From contig JALVLL010000030.1 of assembly GCA_027027485.1 (NCBI GenBank), positions 1 to 6,051 of the forward strand: 6,051 nt of DNA. Reading direction: 5' to 3'. Below are positions 1-5,818 of this stretch, in pieces. This stretch comes from Candidatus Bipolaricaulota bacterium. GTDB lineage: Bacteria > Bipolaricaulota > Bipolaricaulia > Bipolaricaulales > Bipolaricaulaceae. The position numbers and the translations under genes were made by a program. Under the pieces are notes generated by a model that saw only the letters and a list, made by a program, of their open reading frames with translations, made no database searches and was not told the DNA's origin. How positions within the stretch are numbered: the first letter of the stretch is position 1; the number at the start of each line of letters is the position of its first letter.

Positions 1-113
1 TTGATCACCTCGGCCCCCAGGTCCGCCATCCACATGGTGGCCAGGGGTCCGGCCAGGATCCGCGAGAGATCCAGAACCCTGATCCCCGAGAGGGGCTTCG
101 TGTTATTTCCCAT
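1..113 (-). CDS. CaiB/BaiF family III CoA-transferase, N-terminal fragment (runs off left edge)
   Basis: The first 37 codons of a gene that continues beyond the window. The peptide contains [14 protein letters not shown] (residues 10-23) and MADLGAEVI (29-37), which is the N-terminal nucleotide-fold signature of family III CoA transferases (CaiB/BaiF, formyl-CoA transferase, alpha-methylacyl-CoA racemase). These cytoplasmic enzymes move CoA between carboxylic acids, or epimerise acyl-CoAs, through an aspartyl-CoA intermediate. The catalytic Asp lies well beyond the visible part, so substrate and activity cannot be judged. The ATG at 113 lies 11 bp after the trpS stop, and an AAGGG stretch overlapping that stop can serve as ribosome-binding site, so the gene is probably co-transcribed with trpS. 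The family call is strong; the specific function is unknown. Confidence 0.85.
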   Translation of the reverse strand, partial: MGNNTKPLSGIRVLDLSRILAGPLATMWMADLGAEVI

Positions 114-124
114 CCCGGTTCCCT

Positions 125-1099
125 TCACGAAAGACCCACCCGCTCCCGGACCTCGCGGATCACCTCCCAGGCGATCCTCCGGGCCCTCTCCGCCCCCGCC
201 GCGAGGATCTCCCTTATCTCGCCCTTCTCCTCGAGTTCCCGGCGCCGCTCCCGGATGGGGGCCAGGTACTCCATGAGGTACCTGTAGAGGGTCTCCTTGA
301 GGTCCTTGTAGAGGAGCTTCCCCGCCTTGTGCTTTTCCCGGAAGTCCTCCACCACCTCCGCCGGCGCCACGAGCTCCAACAACAGGAAGAGGTTCGCCAC
401 CCCGGGCGACATCTCCTGGCCCGGTTGGAGCCCCATGTCGGTGACGGCGGAGCGGATCTTCTTGTAGATCGATTTCTCGTCCTCCATGAGGCCGATGTAG
501 TGATCGGGGCCGTAGGATTTGCTCATCTTACGGCTGGGGTCGGCCAGGGACATGATGCGGGCGCCTTTGGAGAGGATGGGCTGGGGTTCGGGGAAGAGCT
601 CGCCGAAGCGGTAGTTGAAGCGGCGGGCGATGCGACGGGATAGCTCCAGGTGCTGGAGCTGATCCTCCCCCACGGGGACGTGGTCCGCAAGATACAGGAG
701 GATGTCCGCCGCCTGTAGCACCGGGTAGTAGAAGAGCCCGGCGTTCACGAACTCCTGCTCCTTGGCCTTCTGCTTGAACTGGGTCATCCGGGTGAGGTCC
801 CCATAGGAGGTGACGCACCCCAGGATCCAGCAGAGTTCGGTGTGCTGGGGGACGTCCGATTGCACGAAGAGGATCGACTTCTCGGGGTCGATGCCGCACG
901 CCAGGAGGTCCAAGGCCAGGGACTCCTTGGCCCGGCGCATCTCCTCGGGGACCATGGACTCGTTGGTGAGGGCGTGGTAGTCCACGATGCAGTAGATGCA
1001 TTCGTTTCCCTCTTGGAGCTCCACCCACTGCTTTATCGCCCCGAAGTAGTTCCCCAGGTGCAACACTCCCGTGGGTTGGATCCCGGAGAAGATCCTCAT
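125..1099 (-). CDS. trpS: Tryptophanyl-tRNA synthetase (TrpRS)
   Basis: Cytoplasmic class Ic aminoacyl-tRNA synthetase that joins L-tryptophan to tRNA-Trp using ATP. At 324 aa it has the usual length of compact bacterial TrpRS. The HIGH-type ATP motif is present as PTGVLHLGN (residues 9-17) and the second signature KMSKS is intact at 191-195. AADILLY (130-136) includes Asp132, which by family knowledge recognises the indole nitrogen, and GEDQ (144-147) is the usual active-site strand. The C-terminal helical anticodon-binding part (about 200-324) is complete and ends in a charged helix. The start is secure: AGGAGGTGA sits 6 nt before the ATG and the N-terminus [11 protein letters not shown] is canonical. 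No domain or key residue is missing, so the enzyme should be active. It has its own candidate promoter and leader upstream, and a CoA-transferase gene follows 11 bp downstream. Confidence 0.98.
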   Translation of the reverse strand: MRIFSGIQPTGVLHLGNYFGAIKQWVELQEGNECIYCIVDYHALTNESMVPEEMRRAKESLALDLLACGIDPEKSILFVQSDVPQHTELCWILGCVTSYGDLTRMTQFKQKAKEQEFVNAGLFYYPVLQAADILLYLADHVPVGEDQLQHLELSRRIARRFNYRFGELFPEPQPILSKGARIMSLADPSRKMSKSYGPDHYIGLMEDEKSIYKKIRSAVTDMGLQPGQEMSPGVANLFLLLELVAPAEVVEDFREKHKAGKLLYKDLKETLYRYLMEYLAPIRERRRELEEKGEIREILAAGAERARRIAWEVIREVRERVGLS

Positions 1100-1103
1100 G
1101 GGT

Positions 1104-1112
1104 CACCTCCTG
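1104..1112 (-). promoter_or_regulatory. Ribosome-binding site of trpS
   Basis: On the minus strand AGGAGGTGA is an almost perfect complement to the 16S rRNA 3' end. The GGAGG core lies 6 nt before the ATG at 1099 and fixes the start. Confidence 0.9.
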
Positions 1113-1153
1113 AACGGGCGGGATTCAAAGGGAAGAGGAAAGGAAAGGGTATC

Positions 1154-1183
1154 CTAGCGGCGCCAAAGACAGCCTCCTCGCAT
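1154..1183 (-). other. Possible trpS leader mini-ORF (9 codons, one Trp)
   Basis: Within the trpS leader a short reading frame encodes MRGGCLWRR followed by TAG. A GGAGGG sequence lies 7 nt before its ATG, which is good ribosome-binding spacing, and codon 7 is TGG (Trp). A Trp-containing peptide in front of a tryptophan-related gene suggests a leader peptide sensing charged tRNA-Trp. Against this, there is a single Trp codon, the inferred transcription start falls almost on the Shine-Dalgarno, and no U-tailed attenuator hairpin follows. It may be chance. Confidence 0.2.
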
Positions 1184-1202
1184 TTCCCTTCCCTCCGCGG
1201 GG

Positions 1203-1233
1203 ATTATAAGCGGACCTGATGGCTTGGGGTAAA
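1203..1233 (-). promoter_or_regulatory. Candidate promoter of trpS
   Basis: Minus-strand -10 box is a perfect TATAAT at 1208-1203. The best -35 is TTTACC at 1233-1228, with a long 19-bp spacer, so the -35 assignment is weak. Transcription would start near 1196, giving a leader of about 95 nt before the trpS ATG. The site lies just downstream of the terminator of the previous minus-strand gene, the position expected for an independent transcription unit. Confidence 0.55.
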
Positions 1234-1244
1234 CAGGCGGTGGG

Positions 1245-1281
1245 AATAAAAAGAAGGGGGACGCCGCGAGGCGTCCCCCTT
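1245..1281 (-). terminator. Intrinsic terminator after the LpoB/TolB-like gene; possibly bidirectional
   Basis: A perfect 10-bp stem pairs GGGGGACGCC (1256-1265) with GGCGTCCCCC (1270-1279) around a 4-nt loop; two A-T pairs extend it to 12 bp. On the minus strand the stem is followed by TTCTTTTTATT, a good U-tract, about 20 nt after the stop of the gene at 1301. On the plus strand the tail is only TTTCT, so termination in that direction would be weaker; no plus-strand gene precedes it. Confidence 0.85.
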
Positions 1282-1300
1282 TCTGTCCCGGGAGCCCGGC

Positions 1301-2287
1301 TCAGGCCCCCTCGGCCTCGGACAGTGAAATGAGTCCCCGGATCCCCTCCACGAGCTCGTCCAAGGCCTCGGAGAGAGCGGCATACCAAGCGGTCTCGCGG
1401 AATTCGGGCGTCCCCACCCGGATCTCCACCGCCCAGGGTGCGGGCGTGGGCAGGATCTCGAAGGTGAGGGTGGAGATGAGGGTGGAAGTGTTGTCGTATA
1501 GGTAAGCACGGTAGAGTCCAGGGGAAGCCGGGGTCATACCGAACATCTGATCCCAGGTCCAGGTGACGCACTCATCGCCCGGCGCCGAGCTCTCGAGCGC
1601 CGAGGTCCAGCTGGGGGGACCGCCCCCCAGGGGCTCGATCACCACGTAGAAGGAGTTCGGGTCCATCCAGGGGTTGGGATCGAGGTACCCGAGGATCACG
1701 GGTTCGCCCGAGAGGTAGGTGCCCTTGTTCGACCGGAAACCTCCCGCACAGACATCCCCCGGGAGGGAGACGAAGAAGGAAAGATCGATGCTGAGGCCGG
1801 CCTTCCCCTGGCTTTCACCCTCTCCCTCGAGCTTGCCCAAGACCTTTCCCTCGGTGAGGGAGAGGACTTCCAGGCTCACCTTGGCCCTCACGTGGGCCCC
1901 CTCGATGGCCAAAGGCCCCAGGGAGAGCTTCACCGAGGAGGCCCTGATCCACTCCAGGGTCCCCTTAGCGACATGGGTCGCGCCGAGGTCCGCCGCGGCC
2001 CGGCGCAGGACCCCCTCATCCCGGGGATTCAGGCCCCGCTGTTCCGCCCAGTTCACCAGGGCATCCGGCGGGACCACGTTGTAGCCCTCCAGCGAGAGCT
2101 TTCCGGCGAGCATCCGCCCGAGCCCCATCTCCACATCCACCAGGGCCGAAGCGGATCCGTCCTCGAAGGGGAAGACGGCTATCACCGGGGCACTTCCCCC
2201 GAGGGAGTCCCCACCCTGGGCGACGCCGGGCAGGGCCACGACCAAAGAAGCGAGGATCGCCAAAGCGAGCAACGTTTTCCGGAACAT
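1301..2287 (-). CDS. Exported protein with TolB/LpoB/CsgG-like N-domain and beta-rich C-domain, function unknown
   Basis: A 328-aa protein with a clear signal peptide: MFRK, a hydrophobic stretch at residues 5-19, and probable cleavage after PGVA (about residue 23). There is no lipobox cysteine, so it is not an obvious lipoprotein. Residues 34-157 begin with the strand VIAVFPFEDGSAS and continue through a helix (GLGRMLAGKL) to LGATHVAKGTLEW. This pattern is typical of the periplasmic domain shared by TolB N-termini, LpoB, FlgO and CsgG-like proteins. Residues about 176-280 are beta-rich (SGEPVILGY, FYVVIEP, PGLYRAYLYD), resembling an Ig-like fold, with two cysteines (C180, C240) that could form a disulfide. 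The C-terminus (297-325) is probably an amphipathic helix. AAGGAGGG lies just before the ATG, so the start is secure. A strong terminator follows the stop. The fold assignment is by eye and no function is recognised. Confidence 0.9.
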   Translation of the reverse strand: MFRKTLLALAILASLVVALPGVAQGGDSLGGSAPVIAVFPFEDGSASALVDVEMGLGRMLAGKLSLEGYNVVPPDALVNWAEQRGLNPRDEGVLRRAAADLGATHVAKGTLEWIRASSVKLSLGPLAIEGAHVRAKVSLEVLSLTEGKVLGKLEGEGESQGKAGLSIDLSFFVSLPGDVCAGGFRSNKGTYLSGEPVILGYLDPNPWMDPNSFYVVIEPLGGGPPSWTSALESSAPGDECVTWTWDQMFGMTPASPGLYRAYLYDNTSTLISTLTFEILPTPAPWAVEIRVGTPEFRETAWYAALSEALDELVEGIRGLISLSEAEGA

Positions 2288-2301
2288 CGTCCCTCCTTTC
2301 C

Positions 2302-2316
2302 GTGTAGCTTCTACAC
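2302..2316. repeat. Short perfect inverted repeat GTGTAG-CTT-CTACAC
   Basis: Six-base arms (2302-2307 and 2311-2316) separated by 3 nt lie 15 nt before the ATG at 2287, next to its ribosome-binding site. It could be a small operator, or an RNA hairpin in the 5' leader limiting ribosome access. It is short enough to be chance. Confidence 0.4.
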
Positions 2317-2360
2317 CCGAAGGGGGGCGCAGGTTTCTGGGAAAAAGGACGAGGGATTCC

Positions 2361-2367
2361 TATAATA
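2361..2367 (+). promoter_or_regulatory. Candidate -10 box between the divergent exported-protein genes
   Basis: TATAAT at 2361-2366 reads toward the plus-strand gene, giving a leader of about 30 nt before the ATG at 2403. I see no good -35 at 16-18 bp (2338-2343 is TGGGAA). The reverse strand of the same bases reads TATTATA, which could serve as the -10 of the divergent minus-strand gene at 2287, so both genes may share an overlapping promoter core. Confidence 0.5.
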
Positions 2368-2402
2368 GCTTTCAAGGAAAGTTGTGGGCTCAAGGGGGGA
2401 TC

Positions 2403-3380
2403 ATGACGAAGGGCTTTGTGTTCGCGATCGCGATGGCCGCCTTATCCGTGGCGGTTGTGGGAGCGGAGACAGTGGATTTCCACAGCACGGGCACCTTTTC
2501 CGAGGGGCTCTATTGGCTCGAGGATCACACCCTTAAGGACACGGCCACCTGGGTCATCTCGGGGTTGCCCGTGGGAGGGGTTGAGCTCGAATTCCGGGGC
2601 TATACCCGGCCGGGGAAAAAGGTCTGGCCGGGGAGGGAGTTCTATGTGCGCCTCTTCTGGCGCCCGCTGGGAGCCCCGAATTGGCAGGTGGAGGACTTCA
2701 TCCTGACCGTGGGGCTCCCTGAGGGGGAACTCGTGGAGCTTTCCGGCGAGGTCTCGATTCCCTGGGAGGGGGGCGAGGGGCTCGAGCTCAAGCTGAAGCG
2801 CCTCTTTCCCTGCAGCCCCAAGATAGGGGTCGACCGGAACAGTTTCTCCTTGATAAGCCCTGCCCTTCCCGAGCCGGTGCCTACGCCTCCCCCTGAGCCC
2901 GAGCCGGAACCGGAGCGTCCCTGCCTTGATGTATCCGAGCCCATCTGTTACACCGACGCCGCCTCCTTCGCCTCCGACTTCGGGATCACGATCCCGGAGG
3001 TTCCCATCGAGGAGAGGATCCTCCTCCCCGATACATCGAGCCCCGGGGAAGCCTACGCCCTGGAGGAGGGCCACTACTGGGGCACCATCGGCGGGACCCT
3101 GGAGCCCTGGGGCACCACCGATACCCAGGACTGGTACAAGGTCGTTCCCCAGCCTGGGCAGGCCGCCGTGGTCTACATCGCCCACATCGGCGCCTGGGAC
3201 TACGAGTTCTTCATCTACGACATCTGCGGCTACTACCGCGAAAAACCCCTGGCGAGCGAGAACTTCTGCGTCGTGCCCTACAGCGAGGAGGACAGAAGCG
3301 GTTACCTAATCCGCATCTTCCGGAAAGGCGGCTACGGCGAGTACCTGATCTCGGTCTTCTACGTGGATCTCTGCCCGTGA
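2403..3380 (+). CDS. Exported protein with Pro-Glu linker and PPC-like C-terminal domain, function unknown
   Basis: A 325-aa protein beginning with a signal peptide (MTKGF, hydrophobic to about residue 20, cleavage probable after VVGA at 21). Residues 23-150 are beta-rich with many aromatic and charged residues. A Pro/Glu-rich linker follows (153-173, with PTPPPEPEPEPERP). Residues about 174-325 include DTQDWYKVVPQPGQ (240-253) followed by beta-strands, which resembles the bacterial pre-peptidase C-terminal (PPC) domain found on secreted proteins. Six cysteines in the mature protein (137, 174, 182, 275, 289, 324) suggest disulfides and an extracytoplasmic location. I chose the ATG at 2403, with AAGGGG 5 nt before it; an upstream in-frame TTG at 2382 would put seven extra residues before the signal peptide. 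No protease or other catalytic motif is seen. It is divergent from another exported-protein gene, which suggests but does not prove a shared role at the cell surface. Confidence 0.88.
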   Translation: MTKGFVFAIAMAALSVAVVGAETVDFHSTGTFSEGLYWLEDHTLKDTATWVISGLPVGGVELEFRGYTRPGKKVWPGREFYVRLFWRPLGAPNWQVEDFILTVGLPEGELVELSGEVSIPWEGGEGLELKLKRLFPCSPKIGVDRNSFSLISPALPEPVPTPPPEPEPEPERPCLDVSEPICYTDAASFASDFGITIPEVPIEERILLPDTSSPGEAYALEEGHYWGTIGGTLEPWGTTDTQDWYKVVPQPGQAAVVYIAHIGAWDYEFFIYDICGYYREKPLASENFCVVPYSEEDRSGYLIRIFRKGGYGEYLISVFYVDLCP

Positions 3381-3383
3381 TCA
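3378..3383. other. Abutting convergent stop codons (TGATCA)
   Basis: The plus-strand TGA (3378-3380) is immediately followed by the complement of the minus-strand TGA (3381-3383), forming the palindrome TGATCA with no intergenic base. I find no U-tailed hairpin here, so transcripts from either side probably read into the opposite gene. Confidence 0.95.
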
Positions 3384-4223
3384 CTCCCAACCGAACTCCC
3401 GGGCGAGCTCCTCCAGGGAGCGAGGGGAGCGTTTGGGTCTCCTTTTGTTCATCTCCTTTTGCACGATCTTTTGCGCGATGATCCTCGCCTTCACCCCAGG
3501 GGGGATCCCCCCCTTGTGGTTCGCCACGGCCTCCTGGCCATAGGGACAGAGGGGAAGGTAGGGGCAGTACCTGTGGGCCCAGTGCTCCGGGGGAAGCCGG
3601 AACTCATCCCGTTCGGGGAGCTTCCCCTCCCGCGCGAGTTCTATCACCTCGGGGAGCTTCTCCAGCATCCCCTCCAGGTCCCCCTCATCCTCCCCCACCG
3701 GGAAGATGCGGTACTCCAGGGTGTCACGGTTCTCGTAGTAAACGAGGCCCCCGCGGATGGGGATCCCGTAGAACCGCTTGAGGCCCCGCTGATAGATGAG
3801 GCATTGCCTCGCGTGCTCGGGCTTCGGCTCTCCCCTCGAGGCCACCTCGGCGAAGCCCATGGAGCCCGTGGTCTTCACCTCCAGGGCGTAGAACCCGGGC
3901 TCCTCGACCCCGGCCTCGGGGGGAATGTAGAGGAGGGCATCGCAGCGGCCCCGGATGCGGAGCTCCGGCTCCAGGAAGGGGAGCTCCCGCGCCACGATGA
4001 ACGGCCGCAGATACCCCATGATGCGTTCGTGGGAGAGGCTCCCCGCCTGCATGATCCGCTTCCTCCTCGCCTCTGGCTCCGCCCGGGGGTGGCGCAAAAG
4101 CTCATGCCCCACGGCAAGCAAACACCCCTGGGCCAGGGTGGACGGATGTACATATCCGAGCTCATCCCTCGGTTCCTCCAGCTTCCCTTCCACCGCCCGC
4201 CGCAATACATCCAGGACATCCAT
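3381..4223 (-). CDS. PD-(D/E)XK nuclease, RecB/Cas4-like, probable Fe-S exonuclease partner of HerA
   Basis: A 280-aa cytoplasmic protein with the ordered motifs of the RecB/Cas4-type nuclease fold: HPSTLAQGC (26-34, first cysteine C34), GSLSHERI (61-68, His65), GRCDALL (92-98, Asp95), EVKTT (115-119, the ExK pair Glu115 and Lys117), and QCLIY (140-144, the QxxxY motif). The C-terminal region has HRYCPYLPLC (217-226). In AddB/Cas4 relatives this is C-x2-C-x5-C and, with the N-terminal Cys, binds a 4Fe-4S cluster. Here the first of the three is His217, followed by C220 and C226. All metal-site residues are present, so nuclease activity is expected; whether the cluster forms is open. The C-terminus (246-273) is basic. 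The ATG is preceded by GGAGG, which overlaps the herA stop; the 10-bp gap points to translational coupling. No cas1 or cas2 or CRISPR is in the window, so I do not call it Cas4. Confidence 0.92.
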   Translation of the reverse strand: MDVLDVLRRAVEGKLEEPRDELGYVHPSTLAQGCLLAVGHELLRHPRAEPEARRKRIMQAGSLSHERIMGYLRPFIVARELPFLEPELRIRGRCDALLYIPPEAGVEEPGFYALEVKTTGSMGFAEVASRGEPKPEHARQCLIYQRGLKRFYGIPIRGGLVYYENRDTLEYRIFPVGEDEGDLEGMLEKLPEVIELAREGKLPERDEFRLPPEHWAHRYCPYLPLCPYGQEAVANHKGGIPPGVKARIIAQKIVQKEMNKRRPKRSPRSLEELAREFGWE

Positions 4224-4224
4224 C

Positions 4225-4236
4225 CCCTACCTCCTA
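4225..4236 (-). promoter_or_regulatory. Ribosome-binding site of the nuclease gene overlapping the herA stop
   Basis: Reading TAGGAGGTAGGGATG on the minus strand, the herA TAG stop is the first base triplet of the Shine-Dalgarno TAGGAGG, with GGAGG ending 5 nt before the nuclease ATG. Terminating ribosomes could restart here, which would keep the two products in step. Confidence 0.85.
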
Positions 4237-5748
4237 GAACGGCAGGGCCACGGGCTCCGTCCCTCTCTCGGCGAAGAAATACCGCGTCTCCCCCGCCGTC
4301 TTTATGCCCTTCAGGCTCTTCACCCTCACGATGAGGGGGTATCCCCTGGTGGCGTTCCCCACCACCATGGCGTGGAAGTCGGGGAGCCTCTTCACGAATC
4401 CCTCCAGGGTCCCTTCGTCCAATAGCGCGCATTTGGCCAAGTGCCTCACGTCGTCCTCGAAGGGGATCCGGAGCACGAAGAGGTTGTCCACCTGCCGGAG
4501 GATCGCCTCATCTAACCCCGAGATCATGTTGGTGATGAAGAAAGTGGTGAGGCCCAGGTGCCGCGCCCGGGTCACCAGGTACCCGATAGTGTTCCGGGGG
4601 ATGTAGAGGTGGGCCTCCTCGAAGAAGACGAAGGGGAAGCGACCGGTGCCGTCCCTTATCTCGCGCTCGCAGATCCTCCTTATGATCTCCACCGCAGCCT
4701 GGACGAAGGCCGAACGGGCCACGTTGGAGAGGCCGGAGATATCTATCACCAGGGCGCCCCCGTTTCGGATCCTGCGGTATTCCTCCTCGAGCGAGACCAC
4801 CTCCTTGGGGTGCGAGGCGATGAGCCCCGTGGCTTGAACGGCCCGGAGCCGGCTGCGTATGGCCGCGTTGACGGCCTCGGAGTCGGAGAACTCCCCGGCC
4901 TCGGCCAGCTGCAGAAGTTCCCGGATCCCGATGAAGGGCGGCTTCCTCCCCATCCGCTCCATCTCGTACATCTCGGAGATCAAGGCCCTCAGCCGGTATT
5001 CCAGGTTTATGGCCGAGATCTCCGGGAGCCCGAAGCGGCGGATCAGGGTCATGAAGGGATCTATCCCGAACTCCCTGAGGTCCATCCTGAGGTCGACCCC
5101 GGCCCTCAGGGGGATCACCCCGCGCTTCCCTGGGAGATGCGGCGGGAGATGCACATACTCCCGGTTGAGGTCGAAGACGATACACGGGGCCCCTTGGTTT
5201 ACGAGCTCGAGGAGGATCACCTTGGCCAAGTATGACTTCCCCGAGCCCTTGGCCCCCACGATCACGTTGACCTTTTCCAGCGACCTCCCGTCGAGCTGGA
5301 AGGGCTCCCCGTGGGAGGTCTCCCCGAGGTGGAGGGGGTGGCCGTGGTCGGGGACACACTCCTCCACGATCTTCTTGTGGGGGATACGGGTGATGCGCAC
5401 GTCCCGAGAGGGGATCCAGCCGTCCCAGGCGTGCCAGCCCCTTTTGTTGAAGAGCTTCCTTATCTTCGCCAGGGCGAGGTTGAGGTTCCTCATCTCGAGC
5501 TCGGGGGGGAGGAGCTCCACCAGCAGGCGAGCCAGGGCGTCGTGGTCCTCCCCCAGGGCCAGCCTTAGCTGTTCCCGGATCACCGATGGGTAGCTCGCGG
5601 TGCGGAACTCTATGATCTGGACCACCAACCCCCTTCTGCTTTCGGGGTCATAGAGGAGGAGGCTATCCCCCACCCGCAGGTCATGTCCCCGGGGGTGATA
5701 CACCAGCTCGACAACATCCCCTTGGACCCGGTAAACCTGGATCGACAC
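4234..5748 (-). CDS. herA: HerA-type DNA translocase/helicase ATPase
   Basis: A 504-aa HerA/FtsK-superfamily ATPase, expected to form a hexameric ring that pumps duplex DNA and feeds a partner nuclease. Residues about 2-67 look like the HAS-barrel that opens HerA proteins (VGDSLLLYDPESRRGLVVQI). Walker A is GAKGSGKS (165-172, Lys171). A following strand reads IVFDLNREY (190-198). Walker B is FVFFEEAH (373-380), with Glu377-Glu378 at the catalytic end. TRARHLGLTTFFITN (393-407) holds candidate arginine-finger residues and a polar sensor; the last residue is Asn where many HerA proteins carry Gln. I start at GTG 5748, because AAGGAG lies 6 nt upstream and homology begins with the HAS-barrel. 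The same frame stays open to the right edge, but the extra 98 residues are not protein-like. It is the first gene of a two-gene operon with the nuclease. NurA, the usual partner, is not in the window. Confidence 0.93.
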   Translation of the reverse strand: MSIQVYRVQGDVVELVYHPRGHDLRVGDSLLLYDPESRRGLVVQIIEFRTASYPSVIREQLRLALGEDHDALARLLVELLPPELEMRNLNLALAKIRKLFNKRGWHAWDGWIPSRDVRITRIPHKKIVEECVPDHGHPLHLGETSHGEPFQLDGRSLEKVNVIVGAKGSGKSYLAKVILLELVNQGAPCIVFDLNREYVHLPPHLPGKRGVIPLRAGVDLRMDLREFGIDPFMTLIRRFGLPEISAINLEYRLRALISEMYEMERMGRKPPFIGIRELLQLAEAGEFSDSEAVNAAIRSRLRAVQATGLIASHPKEVVSLEEEYRRIRNGGALVIDISGLSNVARSAFVQAAVEIIRRICEREIRDGTGRFPFVFFEEAHLYIPRNTIGYLVTRARHLGLTTFFITNMISGLDEAILRQVDNLFVLRIPFEDDVRHLAKCALLDEGTLEGFVKRLPDFHAMVVGNATRGYPLIVRVKSLKGIKTAGETRYFFAERGTEPVALPF

Positions 5749-5754
5749 GGCGAT

Positions 5755-5760
5755 CTCCTT
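5755..5760 (-). promoter_or_regulatory. Ribosome-binding site selecting the herA GTG start
   Basis: AAGGAG on the minus strand, 6 nt before GTG at 5748. It supports this start over in-frame codons further upstream (for example GTG at 6042), and gives a protein beginning MSIQVYRV. Confidence 0.75.
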
Positions 5761-5774
5761 GAGTTTTCGCCCAC

Positions 5775-5803
5775 AGTGTAACGCTTTATAAAATCCTCCA
5801 CAA
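5775..5803 (-). promoter_or_regulatory. Candidate promoter of the herA-nuclease operon
   Basis: On the minus strand TTGTGG (5803-5798) and TACACT (5780-5775) are separated by exactly 17 bp, placing the transcription start near 5768 and giving a short leader of about 20 nt that includes the ribosome-binding site. Both boxes are only partial matches to the sigma-70 consensus. Between them TTTATAAA (5785-5792) is a palindromic alternative -10 that reads the same on both strands, so a divergent start is also possible. Confidence 0.4.
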
Positions 5804-5818
5804 GGGGGAAACCTTGTG
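5799..5818. repeat. Inverted repeat CACAAGG-N6-CCTTGTG, possible operator
   Basis: Perfect 7-bp arms (5799-5805 and 5812-5818) flank GGGAAA. The left arm overlaps the candidate -35 box of the herA promoter, the expected place for a repressor dimer. Its regulator is unknown. Confidence 0.5.

Noticed and set aside
1..276. Plus-strand reading frame of about 91 codons
   Set aside because: It overlaps the recognisable CoA-transferase N-terminus and the trpS C-terminus in antisense and is mostly Pro/Arg/Ser.
1100..1255. T-box riboswitch in front of trpS
   Set aside because: I looked for the conserved T-box sequence and the following terminator hairpin and found neither; the leader is also short.
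2382..2402. TTG at 2382 as start of the plus-strand secreted-protein gene
   Set aside because: It would put MWAQGGI before a normal signal peptide and has a poorer ribosome-binding site than the ATG at 2403.
3381..4223. Calling the nuclease Cas4 and the locus part of a CRISPR system
   Set aside because: The RecB/Cas4-like motifs are shared with AddB, phage exonucleases and others. There is no cas1, cas2, effector gene or repeat-spacer array in the window, and the neighbour is HerA.
3381..4223. NurA as the nuclease partner of HerA
   Set aside because: The visible GxxxH, D, ExK, QxxxY and C-terminal Cys motifs are those of RecB/Cas4-type nucleases. As I know the family, NurA has a different motif order and lacks the QxxxY and cysteine signature.
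3459..4334. Long plus-strand reading frame opposite the nuclease and herA end
   Set aside because: It lies antisense to two genes with clear conserved motifs; in GC-rich DNA such shadow frames are expected. Its translation has no recognisable domain.
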